Source: Bos javanicus (taxonomy: Eukaryota > Chordata > Mammalia > Artiodactyla > Bovidae). From it: DNA of 64,000 nt. How positions within the stretch are numbered: position 1 is the first letter of the stretch; the number at the start of each line of letters is the position of its first letter. Of this stretch, positions 12,212 to 23,128 are shown in pieces. The notes under the pieces were generated by a model. It saw nothing but the letters and a program-made list of their open reading frames with translations. It was not told the DNA's origin and made no database searches. The position numbers were made by a program, and so were the translations under genes. The DNA lies in contig NC_083868.1 of NCBI RefSeq assembly GCF_032452875.1, positions 34,638,537 to 34,702,536 on the forward strand. Reading direction: 5' to 3'.

Positions 12212-12404
12212 AGAAATTCATTCATTATAGTTAGGTTTTTCTTGATAAGAGAATTATGTAAATATATTTGTGAATTTACTTCATTCTCACTCATGAGAAT
12301 TCAATACTATCTAATTGTTATTGCCTTCACATCACCTGTTTCTTTTCTCTGCCTTTCCTTACACTATTCCTTCTAGCTGGAATGTTCATCTTCTATCCTA
12401 TTCA
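12212..12404 (-). repeat. Right arm of the inverted duplication
   Basis: Reverse complement of 9600-9791 at about 90% identity over 193 bp. A 15-bp direct repeat 'ttcttgataagagaa' occurs at 12192-12206 and 12239-12253, straddling the inner end of this arm. Its distal part overlaps L2-like sequence that continues to about 12650, which suggests this arm is the ancestral location. Confidence 0.9.
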
Positions 12405-12650
12405 TCCTGCATTGCCCTACTCCAAATTTGCCCCCTCTGATGTGCTGTATGGTGCTTTTCTTGTGACTTCTCCCCATGATCTCTCTTTGAATATCACTGA
12501 GTTTCTTGTTGGCTTGGAGCATAATCGCATATGATAAATTGTATCTTTTCTAGAGACTGTAAACTCCTTGAGAGCAGGGACAGTTTGATATTTATAGAAC
12601 AGGATGTTCAATGTCATGGAGACAGAATTTTAATGCATATTTGTCTCACA
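12330..12650 (+). mobile_element. L2 LINE 3' end
   Basis: 'ttctagctggaatgttcatctt' and 'agactgtaaactccttgagagcagggacagtttg' are in the order and spacing of the L2 3' UTR. Very diverged, with no coding capacity. The beginning overlaps the inverted-repeat arm. Confidence 0.7.
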
Positions 12651-12974
12651 GGTGGATGAAATGCTTTATTCCACATGTGAAACATGCAGGTTTTATCTCT
12701 TGTTAGAAAGTCTTCATTTATTATAAACAGAGTCTTGAAGAATATATTCTGCTCTTCATTATATTTGAAATGAGGTATATTTTATGATTCATGGTGGGTT
12801 AAATGTAGATTTCTTTTTATCCCAGCCCTTCCTATTAAAAAGACCTTAGTGTGACTAGTGAAATCCATAGCCTAAATGTGTAAGGGTATGACATATGAAA
12901 AATTCTAATTGAATATATTCATTTATATAATAAGAAAATGGAAAAAAAAAGATAATTATGATGTCAAACAGTTA
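12651..12974. other. Unassigned DNA
   Basis: AT-rich; nothing recognised. Confidence 0.4.
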
Positions 12975-13195
12975 GCACTTTGTACTACTTAACTTTGTGT
13001 CTGACACTGGTCTGTATTCTTTCATATACAACCCACCATTTACCCTCACAAAAGCTGTATGAAGAAACTCTCACAAAGAGCTCATGTCACTTCCCTAAGC
13101 CCTACAACTTGCAAGTATCAGAGCCAAGGTTTAGATCTAGTTAATGTGGCTCTAAAATTCATAATCTTAACCACCATGCTGTATTATGTTACTTT
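12975..13195 (-). repeat. MIR SINE, antisense
   Basis: 'acaaaagctgtatgaagaaactc', 'cttccctaagccctacaacttgcaagt' and 'cataatcttaaccaccatgctgtatta' are the complement of MIR in correct order. Old and diverged. The 77-codon frame at 13059-13292 is a by-product. Confidence 0.8.
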
Positions 13196-13774
13196 CTCAT
13201 GGGTAGCAAAAGTACACTATCAGAGTTCTACAAAAATGTATATAATACATTCAAAAAGAAATTATGAGCATTGTTGTGTACCATCACTGTAAGAAGGAAT
13301 CCAGATAAAGTCAATTTATGTCTAGTCTTGAGGAAAACAAGTTTGATTTTATTAAACTTTGGTAATAAGAAACTACATGTTTAAGGTTAAGGTAAAGATA
13401 TCTGAATATATTTTACTTGAGGAACCTACTACTATAACTTTTCTATTTCATTCTGAATCTTATTCTTCCTCTTATCCTGTGACTATCTTTTAACATAATG
13501 CATTATATTAATATAGTATCTGTCATTGAAATATTTATTATTGTTAAAAAGGCATTCCTATGTCTTTGTAGGATACTTAAGTATGTACTAATTTATTATA
13601 ATTTTCTGAGATTTTCATATGAAATTATCAGTACACTTTCAGACCATAAAATACACTTTGGGGAAAGCCTGTACCTGCCTGCCTCTCTTTTCCAGAGCAA
13701 AGGTCATGCAGCCTCTTGGACCTCCTTTTTTTCCCCTTTCTCAGCTCTGTTTGCTGGCAGTTTGTCAAACTCAG
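13196..13774. other. Unassigned DNA
   Basis: No named repeat. Open frames near 13498-13810 on both strands overlap one another and lack domains; they are probably chance. Confidence 0.4.
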
Positions 13775-13900
13775 CCTTTTAAGTTTAGAGACAAGGAGAC
13801 TTGAGATCAAAGAGACTATGTGACTTACCTAAGGTCAATCAGCTGTAGTGACATGATGATTAGGTGAGGTCATTCAAAGTAACTTTTTAATGGTGTTCTA
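13775..13900 (-). repeat. MIR SINE, antisense
   Basis: 'agagacaaggagacttgagatcaaagagactatgtgacttacctaaggtcaatcagctg' follows the complement of the MIR core nearly block by block. Confidence 0.75.
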
Positions 13901-13934
13901 CAAATCTGGGCTGACTCTCTTTTGAATATGTTAT

Positions 13935-13998
13935 GGAAAATGTATATAATATAATGTATATAATACATATATAATATAATATATATATATAATATAAA
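13935..13998. repeat. AT-rich low-complexity tract
   Basis: Runs of TATAATATAATG and ATATATATAT units; no clean period. Confidence 0.8.
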
Positions 13999-14110
13999 CT
14001 CTGTTCCTAGTTTGTCAGAGTTTCTCTGGTTTACAAAGTTATTTTCTTTGTTACAGGAACATAAACAAAATGTTATAATTTATTATGGATATCATATAAA
14101 CATACCTTAT

Positions 14111-14240
14111 GTGTGTGTGTGTGTTAATAACTCAGTTTTGTCTGACCCCTTGTGACCCCATGGACTGCAACATGCCACGCTTCTCTGTCCATGGAATTCT
14201 CCAAGCAAGAACACTGGAGTGGGTTGTCATTTCCTATGCC
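14111..14240 (-). mobile_element. BOV-A monomer SINE next to (GT)n
   Basis: A short (GT)7 tract (14111-14124) passes directly into antisense BOV-A-type sequence ending 'gagtgggttgtcatttcctatgcc'. The tRNA head is absent. Confidence 0.85.
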
Positions 14241-14520
14241 AATACCTTCTAAACTTGTGAATTTATTTTACCTAAAAATTTTTACTTAATTTTATAGTAC
14301 AATGAAATAGATAAATATATGTGAATGTATGTAGTTAATTCCTATGAAGATAAAATATGTAAATATGTATATTTGTATGAAACATACATCAACAAAACAC
14401 ATATAGCAGAAAAGACTAAGGTTATTTACATTTTGGACTTACATTCAAGCTTGGGTGAATCTGATACCTTGTAAGTTGAAGTTGAAGTTAACGGAAACCC
14501 ACAGTGAAAAACTAAAGACT

Positions 14521-14878
14521 ATGCTCTTCTTGCTCCTTGGACTGCAAAGAGATCCAACCAGTCCATCCTAAAGGATATCAGTCCTGGGTGTTCATTGGAA
14601 GGACTGATGTTGAAGCTGAAACTCCAATACTGTGGCTACTTGATGCGAAGAGCTGACTCATTTGAAAAGACCCTTATGCTGGGAAAGATTGAGGGCAGGA
14701 GGAGAAGGGGACAACAGAGGATGAGATGACTGGATGGCATCACCGACTCAATGGACATGAGTTTGGGTAAACTCCGGGAGTTGGTGATGGACAGGGAGGC
14801 CTGGCATGCTGCAATTCATGGGGTCACAACAAGTCGGATACAACTGAGTGACTGAACTGAACTAAACTGATGCTCTTC
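14521..14878 (+). mobile_element. BovB 3' end with 9-bp TSD
   Basis: The last 340 bases of BovB (14530-14869), from the 'cttggactgcaaagagatcc' block to the CTGAACTGAACTAAACTG tail. The perfect TSD 'atgctcttc' is at 14521-14529 and 14870-14878. Severe 5' truncation leaves only the C-terminal coding region, with no motif left. A small isolated piece of the same tail complement occurs at about 14972-14988. Confidence 0.95.
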
Positions 14879-15200
14879 ATTTAGCATGAATTAATGATAG
14901 ACATCTAAACATTCTCAGAAAATAAAATTTAAAGTTTTCTGTTTGTTTGCACAGTGCATGAAAACAAGGGTGTTCAGTTCAGTTCAGCCAAATCCTATGG
15001 TGAAGAATGGAAAGCATTGTAATGTGATTTACAATTAGTGATACTATGTTGGGAAAAGAGATGGAATAATGAAATATTACTCCCATAAAAACCACACATT
15101 TCTGCTATTTGGACAAGAAAGTAATTTTATTACATGAACCATTAGAAGGAATAACTAAAGTCAAGTCAGAAATGCAATGTGTTTAGCTTAAAATTATAAA
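14879..15200. other. Unassigned DNA
   Basis: Nothing recognised apart from the small GTTCAGTTCAGTTCAG tract near 14972, which looks like a BovB tail complement. Confidence 0.45.
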
Positions 15201-15405
15201 AGTGAAAGTCGCTCAGTTGTGTCCGACTCTTTACAGCCCCATGGATGGTAGCCTTCCAGACTCCTATGTCCATGGAATTCTCCAGCCCACATTACTGGAG
15301 TGGGTAGCCCTTCCCTTCTCCAGGGATCTTCCCAACCCAGGGATGAATCCTTGGTCTCCCATATTGCTGGCAGATTCTTTACCGTCTGAGCCACCAGGGA
15401 AGCTC
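15201..15405 (-). mobile_element. Bov-tA SINE, antisense
   Basis: The BOV-A body is on the left. The tRNA-derived head is on the right, with 'ggcagattctttaccgtctgagccaccaggga' as its complement. Confidence 0.93.
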
Positions 15406-15564
15406 CAATAATGGAACTGTCCAATAATAGATATTTTTGTACAAGTATTTTCTGTATTGGGAGGAAATAGAACTTATTTAGAAAAAGAGTCTATTCTTTG
15501 CATAGATTCTAGGATTATGTATCAAACTGAAAATAACACATACTCTCTGTATATCTCTCATCAT

Positions 15565-15776
15565 GTGGTGGTTTAGTTGCAAAGTTGTATCCAACTCTTG
15601 TGACCACCATAGACTGTAGCCATCCAGGGTCCTCTGTCCATGGGATATTCCAGGAAATAATACTGGAGTGGGTTGCCATTTCCTTCTCCAGGGGATCTTC
15701 CTGACCCAGGGATTGAGCTCTGGTCTCTTGCACTGCAGGCATATTCTTTATTCACTGAGTTACCAGGGAATTCCCC
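15565..15776 (-). mobile_element. Bov-tA SINE, antisense
   Basis: Second antisense Bov-tA, 159 bases after the previous one and in the same orientation, with the same architecture and higher divergence. Open frames on both strands (15515-15953) arise from it and its flank. Confidence 0.92.
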
Positions 15777-17211
15777 ATTATGCACATATATTAAAATATC
15801 TCCCACATTGTTAGTCATGTCACCATGTTGCTTTGTGTGGCTTAAACCTACTATTAGTAAGAATATTTTCTTCCTAAAAATCACTGTTCCTTTATTATTT
15901 TCTTTTTTTCCTGACTGAGGAGATCTTATCAACTGGCTCATGACATCTATCATATGACTACTGTTGAGTTGACCTCAAAATCTTTCAGTTTAGTTGCTTA
16001 AATCCTCTCACAAATCTCCTTACACAAATATGCATCTATATTTAATTAAAATTGTTTCCTCCTAATTATCTTTAAATTTTAAAGCAGAGTGCATCATTCT
16101 GCTTGAAATCATGACAAAATTTACATTTGTGTTAAATCACTGCAAGTACTCCTTTAACATTTGAATTCAGTGAATCATAACCAGAATTGGCTTTCCCATT
16201 ACTTTTCCATGTGGATTATGGGTATGAGTTTACATATGCAGAAAATACAGTACAAAGGGAAAAATATAAAAGTGACTAAGTATACTTTTTAGTAAAGTGC
16301 AAAAGGAGGTATTAATGGTTACAGAATCCTGTTGTCTTACTAAAGAAGTCACTGATTCATTTCTATTTCTTTATATTGATATACTGATGGTAAGTCTACT
16401 CTAGAGTTACCAGAACAGACTCCTCAAGTCTCCTGATCCCCTACAAGGTGCATGTAATTGTGTTTCATGCTGATTAAAAGATCTGTTAAGGTCTTTGCCA
16501 CCAAGTAGTTTGTACTCCATAAAAGAGCTAAACATTCCTATTATTATACACATTCACTCATTCTGAATATTATGTAGACCAAAGAATATTCTTAAGTTAT
16601 ATGAAAAGTAATTTTGTCTTACCTCTCTGTTCTTTTCACTTTTCCTCTTTGTTTCCTCTTATCTTCCATTCTTTCTCAACTAAATCCTCTTCTCATCTTT
16701 GTAGACCTTTCCCCTAAACAGATAATCATGCTGCAGAATGAGGCTTTATTATTATTCCTCTTCTCATATTCATCATTTTCCCACAGTAAATCCATAGCTA
16801 AGTTTCCGTCTTCTTTTTCCTTGCAAGTTATATACTTCCTGATGACTACTTTCACCTAAAAGCTACAGCAATCTTTCCCTCTTCATCCCCATCCTCTTTT
16901 GCCCTCCCCCCATTTATCTGTATATTTCTTGATGCTTATTTTCCATTATCCATATATATAGGGTAAAAGATGCTATGCTCAGCAGTCTTGCTAAGTTTTG
17001 ACAATTTGAATTTGCAGAACTACATCAGTAAGAGGGTATAAACTGCAATCAAGTAGATTCAAAGTATGAGACATTGCATTGAAGTTCCACATAGATCTGA
17101 TCATATTAAGCTCAGAATTTTCCTGAAGCTATTATTATAGTCTATGACTTTTTAGGAATTGAGTTAGAAAAGGAAAATCAATCATGGAAAGAAAATGTAC
17201 TGAACATCACT
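15777..17211. other. Unassigned DNA
   Basis: No named repeat or gene. The 16610-16960 stretch is pyrimidine-rich and gives an 81-codon frame without domain support; it might be a very old LINE. Confidence 0.4.
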
Positions 17212-17478
17212 TGCTGCTGCTAAGTCGCTTCAGTTGTGTCTGACTCTGTGTAACCCCATAGATGGCAGCCCACCAGGCTCCTCTGTCCCTGGGATTCTCC
17301 AGGCAAGAATACTGGAGTTGGCCATTTCCTTCTCCAATGCATGGAAGTGAAAAGTGAAAGTGAAGTTGCCCAGTCGTGTCTGACTCTTAGCAACCCCATG
17401 GACTGTAGCCTACTGGGCTCCTCCATCCACGGGATTCTCTAGGCAAGAATACTGGAGTGGGGTGCCATTTCCTTCCCC
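17212..17478 (-). mobile_element. BOV-A2 dimeric SINE, antisense
   Basis: (GCT)n tail, two BOV-A monomers and the 'gtgaaaagtgaaagtgaag' linker. A small deletion in the first monomer joins 'actggagttggccatttcc'. No clear TSD found. Confidence 0.95.
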
Positions 17479-17773
17479 AACTTAGTCCAAGGGAATATCC
17501 TCATGCTGGGGAAGGACAGAAAATCAGTTCCTCACTAAGCACAGTAACTAAGTAAATGTTTTGCTCCTTATTATTCTGTTTCTTTTCAACCAGTACCTTT
17601 CTCATTTCTGGTGCAAATTTTCTTTCATCCTTCTCATTGTGGCACTGTACTTTCCCCCTCCTGTTCCTCCCATCATCAGATGTAATTCCATTCACAATTG
17701 TGTAATATCTGTATTGTTATCTAGTATAATAGAGTATTTAAATGTAACTATAAACACGATTTAACTATAAACA

Positions 17774-17981
17774 GGAATTAACCTGGTGGCTCAGACAGTA
17801 AACATATGCCTGCAATGTAGGAGACCCCGGTTCTATCCCTGGCTTGGGAAGATCCCCTAGAGAAGGAAATGGCAACCCACTCCAGTACTCTTGCCTGGAA
17901 AAGTCCATGGACAGAGGAGCCTTGTAGGCTACAATCCATGGGGTCGCAAAGAGTCGGACATGACTGAGTGGCTTCACTTCA
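17774..17981 (+). mobile_element. Bov-tA SINE
   Basis: Sense Bov-tA with head ('cctggtggctcagacagta'), B-box region ('ggttctatccctgg') and BOV-A body. 'ataaaca' flanks both ends and may be a short TSD. It lies 295 bases from the antisense BOV-A2 at 17212-17478, forming an inverted SINE pair. Confidence 0.93.
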
Positions 17982-18480
17982 CATAAACATGATACATACT
18001 TTATGCATAGAAGTATATGCATTATACCTACTATAAAATAGTACTATATGCTTTAAAAATATAGATAACTAGATTTAGCTGATAAATTAAAAGATGAACA
18101 TCAAATTCCATTTGATTTTTGGGTTTCACTCCCTAAGGCATTGATGTTTACAACAAAGGAAATAAGTATTCACTGATTGGGAGACAATCCAAATAAATAT
18201 ATAAAAAATAAAATTCAGTAAAACCTCCTTGTAGGAGAGGAGACAGAACAGGTGTTTTCATAAAACCAGGTCAATAACCACTGTATAAAAAGTTATTTTT
18301 AATAATGTTACTTCAAACAAATTTAGGTCCTTCAAAAAAATTTGGTTCCTTTATAAACTGTGGAATCAGAAAACCAAAGACCCACATTTCTGATAATAGA
18401 GAAAGTCTTTTATATTATTCATAGTACATTATACTATGACTCAGTTGTTTGGCTTTTAGGGCAATTTTGAGTGACATCTT
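17982..18480. other. Unassigned AT-rich DNA
   Basis: Nothing recognised. Confidence 0.4.
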
Positions 18481-18508
18481 TAAATAGTGCCATTTCACGT
18501 CAGTCAGA

Positions 18509-18976
18509 ATGGCTGCAATCCATAAGTCTACAAGCAATAAATGCTGGAGAGGGTGTGGAGAGAAGGGAACTCTCTTGCACTGTTGGTGGGAATGCAAACT
18601 AGTACAGCCACTATGGAGAACAATGTGGAAATTCCTTAAAAAACTGGAAATAGAACTGCCTTATGATCCAGCAATCCCACTGCTGGGCATACACACTGAG
18701 GAAACCAGAAGGGAAAGAGACACGTGTACCCCAATGTTCATCGCAGCACTGTGTATAATAGCCAGGACATGGAAGCAACCTAGATGCCCATCAGCAGATG
18801 AATGGATAAGAAAGCAGTGGTACGTATACACAATGGAGTATTACTCAGCCATTAAAAAGAATACATTTGAATCAGTTCTTATGAGATGGATGAAACTGGA
18901 ACCTATTATACAGAGTGAAGTAAGCCAGAAAGAAAAACACCAATACAGTATACTAACGCATATATATGGAATTTAG
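18509..18976 (+). pseudogene. L1 ORF2 C-terminal fragment
   Basis: An uninterrupted 155-codon reading frame equals the last part of L1 ORF2p, the endonuclease/reverse transcriptase of L1. It retains the C-terminal cysteine-rich motif C-X3-C-X7-H-X4-C (C12, C16, H24, C29) and the conserved NKCWRGCGEKG and MEYYSAIKKN blocks. It ends at the normal ORF2 stop (HIYGI). The 5' truncation removed endonuclease and polymerase, so it has no expected function. The open frame reflects recent insertion rather than selection. Confidence 0.93.
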
Positions 18977-19187
18977 AAAGATGGAAACAATAATCCTGTA
19001 TATGAGACAGCAAAAGAGACACCAATGTATAGATTAGTCTTATGGACTCTGTGGGAGAGGGAGAGGGTGGGGAGATTTGGGAGAATGGAATTGAAACATG
19101 TATAATATCATGTATGAAATGAGTCGCCAGTCCAGGTTTGATGCACGATACTGGATGCTTGGGGCTGGTGCACTGGGACGACCCAGA

Positions 19188-19218
19188 GGGAGGGGAGGGG
19201 AGGGAGGAGGGTGGAGGG
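19188..19218 (+). other. G-quadruplex-prone tract of L1 3' UTR
   Basis: Six G-runs of three or more (19188-19190, 19192-19195, 19197-19200, 19202-19204, 19209-19211, 19216-19218) are separated mostly by single bases. This fits the classical G4 pattern. A polypurine G-rich tract is a known feature of L1 3' UTRs. Confidence 0.8.
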
Positions 19219-19387
19219 TTCAGGATGGGGAACACGGGTATACCTGTGGCAGATTCATTTCGATATTTGGCAAAACTAATACAATAGTGTAAAGTTTAAA
19301 AATAAAATAAAATTTAAAAAAAATCTACAAAAATAAAAAATAAAAATAATAAATTAAAGGAAGAAAAAATAAATAAATAAATAGTGC

Positions 19388-20679
19388 AAATCTGTCTCAA
19401 ATAGTCCAATGCCAATTTTTCTGAAAAATGAGTATTTTATAATAATTTTTTCTAGATCTTCAAGGTCATTTCTGAAATTAACTTTGCTCATATTAAGAAA
19501 CAGGTTTGGCTGCAAGGGATTATATCATTACAATCTGTAGTCCTCACATATAGAAAAATATAATTACCTCAAACCAGCTTACCAAAAGGTGAATTTGAAT
19601 AAAAAATGTTAGCAAAAAATATCAAAATGTGGTTTTAGCTGGAAATTTCTAGGGTCAACTTCAAACATTAAAAATAACAAAAACATATATATTAGACAAT
19701 AAAACTTTCTATGCTGATAGAATAAATGAAAAATCAAATTCATTTCTTACTCCCGTTCATCTGATGGGAGGACCTGATTTTTACATTTATGTATATATAT
19801 ATATAACATTTCTCATAATACTAGTTTAAAATGACAACAATTGAAGCTCATAGCTGGTAAAGATGAGATCAAGGGAAAACTTTTTAGGGCTATCATGATG
19901 TCACTTAGAGATGGAAATCATGAGTTTTGACTTTACTTCTGAACTGTGTTGATTAAATCTGTAGCTATGGAAAAACATTTGTTAATGACTCTTTCCTTTG
20001 ATATACAGGTGTAGTTGAGATACATCATGAAAATCTTTTATTGTGAGTTAGTTAAAAATTTTAAAGCAATATTGTTAGCTGCAGTAAATACAGTAACAAA
20101 ACTAATTATGCCATTTAAAAATATAGATGCTGTTTAAAAACAAATCAAATAAACTATCATGTGTTTCAGCATGTGTTTATTTTATCTTGGAATTTGATTT
20201 TTAGGTTGTCTTTTCCCCCAACTGCTCCATGATAGTATAATTAGTTTGTTATCAAAAAGAAAAAATAGTCTCTTTGGATTCGAATTTTGTTAAATACTTG
20301 ATTTAATGTTTTGGAAATCTAACTTCTTGGAGGCATCATTAAGTGGATTGTGTTGTGTTGAGATCTTCTCTCTTTATTAAGGTTATTTTATACTTTCTGG
20401 AAAGTATGTCTACTTGCTCACTAATTAATTACAGTAGATGTCCTATTTTTTTTTCCTATCTTTTATTTTACAAGTTTAATAAGATAACTGAAACATAAAT
20501 AATTTAGATAATATCATTATAGCCAATATTTGTAGTTATGGCAACTTAAGATGTTTTCATCCCAGAAAAAATAATACAGTTGGTAAAAATATTTTTTTTT
20601 AAACTACAAATATGATAATGTACCATTTTTCATGGAAAAACATTGATTTTCTTACAAACATACTTCTGTGTGCATATAT
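19388..20679. other. Unassigned AT-rich DNA
   Basis: No named repeat or supported ORF; short AT runs near 19790-19804. Confidence 0.4.
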
Positions 20680-20896
20680 GCTAAGTTAATTTAGTCGTGT
20701 TCAACTCTTTGTGACCCTATGGACTATAGACTGCCAGGTTCCTCAGTCCGTGGGATTCTCCAGGTAAGAATACTGGAGTGGGTTGCCATGCCTTCCCCTC
20801 CAGGGAATATTCCCAACTCAGGGACAGAATCCATGTTTCTTATACCTCCTGCATTGGCAGATGGGTTCTTTATCACTAGAGCCATGTGAGAAACCC
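20680..20896 (-). mobile_element. Bov-tA SINE, antisense
   Basis: Antisense Bov-tA with extra bases in the head region ('tttcttatacctcctgcattggcag'). It ends two bases before the TSD of the next BovB. Confidence 0.9.
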
Positions 20897-20898
20897 TG

Positions 20899-23128
20899 AA
20901 CATACTGTTCAGTTCAGTGACTCAGTCATGTCTGACTCTTTGCGACCCCATGGACTGTGGCACCCCAGGCTTCCCTGTCCATCGCCAACTCCCAGAGCTT
21001 ACTCAAACTCATGTCCATTGAGTCAGTGATGACATTCATCCCCCTCTCCTCCTGCTTTCAGTGTTTCCCAGAATCAGGGTCTTTTCCAATGAGTCAGTTC
21101 TTCCCATCAGGTAGCCTAGGTTTTGGAGTTTCATCTTCAGCAATAGTCCTTCCAACGAATATTCAGGACTAATTTCCTTTAGGATGGACTGGTTGTATCT
21201 CCTTGAAGTCCAAGGGACTTTCAAGAGTCTTCTACAATATCACAGTTCAAAAGCATCAATTCTTTGGTGCTCAGCTTTCTTCACAGTCCAATTCTCACAT
21301 CCATGCATGACTACTGGAAAAACCATAGCTTTAACTAGATGCACCTTTGTTGGTAAAGTAATGTCTCTGCTTTTTAATATGCTGTCTAGGTTGGTCATAA
21401 CTTTTCTTCCAAGGAGCAAGTGTCTTTTAATTTCATGGCTGCAGTCACCTTCTGCAGTGATTTTGGAGCCCCCCAAAATAAAAGTCAGTCCCTGTTTCCA
21501 TTGTCTCCCCATCTATTTGTCATGAAGTGATGGGACTGGATGCCATGATCTTAGTTTTCTGAATGTCAAGTTTTAAGCCAACTTTTTCATTCTCCTTTCA
21601 CTACCATCAAGAGGCTCTTTAATTCTTTTTTTTTTTTTTTTTGCCATAACAGTGATGTCATCTTCATATCTGAGGTTATTGATATTTCTCCCAGCAATCT
21701 TGATTACAGCTTGTGTTTTGTCCAGCCCAGCATTTCACATGATGTGCTCTGCATATAAGTTAAATAAAGCAGGGTGACAGTATACAGCCTTGACATAATC
21801 CTTTCCCAATTTGAAACCATTTTGTTGTTCCATGTCCAGTTCTAACTTCTTGACTTGCGTACATGTTTCTCAGGAGGCAGATCACATGATGTGGCAGTCC
21901 CATCTCTAAGAATTTACCAGTTTGTTGTGATCCACACAGTCAAAGGCTTTGTCATAGTCAATAAATCATAAGTAGATGTTTTTCTGGAACTCTCTTGCTT
22001 TTTCAGTGATCCAACAGATGTTGGCAATTTGATCTCTGATTCCTCTGCCTTTTCTAAATCCAGCTTGAACATCTGGAATTTCACAGTTCACGTACTATTG
22101 AAGCCTGGCTTGGAGAATTTACTTTGCTAGTGTGTGAGATGAGTGCAATTGTGCGGTGGTTTGAACATTCTTTGGCATTGCCTTTCTTTGGGATTGGAAT
22201 GAAAACTGACGTTTTTCCAGTTCTGTGGCCACAGCTGAGTTTTCCAAATTTGCTGGCATATTGAGTGCAGCACTTTCACAGTATCATCTTTTAGGAAATG
22301 AACTAGTTCAACTGGAATTCTATCACTTCCACTAGCTTTGTTCGTAGTGATGCTTCTTAAGGCCCACTTGATATAGCATTCCAGGATGTCTGGCTCTAGG
22401 TGTGTGATCACACTATCGTGGTTATCCGGATCATGAGAATCTTTTTTGTATAGTTCTTCTGTGTATTCTTGCCACCTCTTCTTAATATTTTCTGCTTCTG
22501 TTAGGGCCATAACATTTCTGTCCTTTATTGTGCCCATCTTTGTATGAAATATTTTCCTTTTTATCTCTAATTTTCTTGAAGAGATCTCTAGTCTTTCCCA
22601 TTCTATTGTTTTCCTCTGTTTTTTCTGCATTGATCAGTGAGGAAGGCTTTCTTATCTCTCCTTGCTATTCTTTGGAATTCTGCATTCAAATGGATATATC
22701 TTTCCTTTTCTTCTTTGCCTTTTACATCTTTTCTTTTCTCAGCTGTTTGTAAGGCCTCCTCAGACAACCATTTTGCCTTTTTGCATTTCTCTTTCTTGGG
22801 GATGGTCTTGATCACTGCCTCCTGTGTAATGTCCTGGAATTCAAAGTAGGAAGACAAGAGAACCCACTTGTCATAGACAACACCCTATTCCAACAAAACA
22901 AGAGAAAACTCCACACATAGACAACACTAGACAGTCAATGCCAAAATCAGATTGATTATATTATTTGCAGCCAAAGATGGAGTAGCTATATACAATCAGT
23001 AAAAACAAAACTGGGAGCTGACTGTGGCTCAGATCATGAACTCTTTACTGCCACATTCAGACTTAAATTGGAGGAACTAGGGAAAACCACTACACCATTC
23101 AGGTATGACCTAAGTCAAACATACTGTT
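20899..23128 (-). mobile_element. BovB with inverted 5' end (twin priming), 11-bp TSD
   Basis: Positions 20910-22858 hold BovB on the minus strand: 3' tail, C-terminus, reverse transcriptase and linker. Positions about 22860-23117 hold the preceding endonuclease-end segment of BovB, but on the plus strand (for example the 'atcagattgattatatt' and 'gactgtggctcagatcatgaactc' blocks). One perfect TSD 'aacatactgtt' encloses both parts (20899-20909 and 23118-23128). This is the structure expected from twin priming: one insertion event with its 5' part inverted. The junction lies at about 22858-22866. Confidence 0.95.
21036..22857 (-). pseudogene. BovB reverse transcriptase relic
   Basis: Minus-strand frames at 22603-22857 (84 codons, with DITQEAVIKTIPKKEK and KKAKWLSEEAL), 22127-22630 (167 codons, with RWQEYTEELYKKD and HSICQQIWKTQ), 21240-21512 and 21036-21224 are successive pieces of one BovB protein. 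They are broken by frameshifts and stops. A T-run at about 21627-21643 interrupts the region that should carry the YADD box. The C-terminal frame contains the WTVKKAEH block. The endonuclease part is inverted and so out of the reading direction. No working protein can be made. Confidence 0.9.

Larger units (their letters stand above)
18481..19387 (+). mobile_element. Ruminant L1 3' end with 10-bp TSD
   Basis: A 5'-truncated L1 (18491-19377) holds the end of ORF2, the complete G-rich 3' UTR and an A-rich tail with TAAA units. The perfect TSD 'taaatagtgc' is at 18481-18490 and 19378-19387. The 3' UTR matches the antisense copies at 23428, 24664 and 59948, so all belong to the same ruminant L1 lineage. 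Confidence 0.97.

Noticed and set aside
13498..13810. Three overlapping 60-94 codon ORFs on both strands
   Set aside because: They overlap each other and an old MIR, with no domain; probably chance.
20680..20909. SINE and BovB at 20.7-20.9 kb as one chimeric element
   Set aside because: The BovB has its own exact TSD beginning two bases after the SINE, so they are separate insertions.
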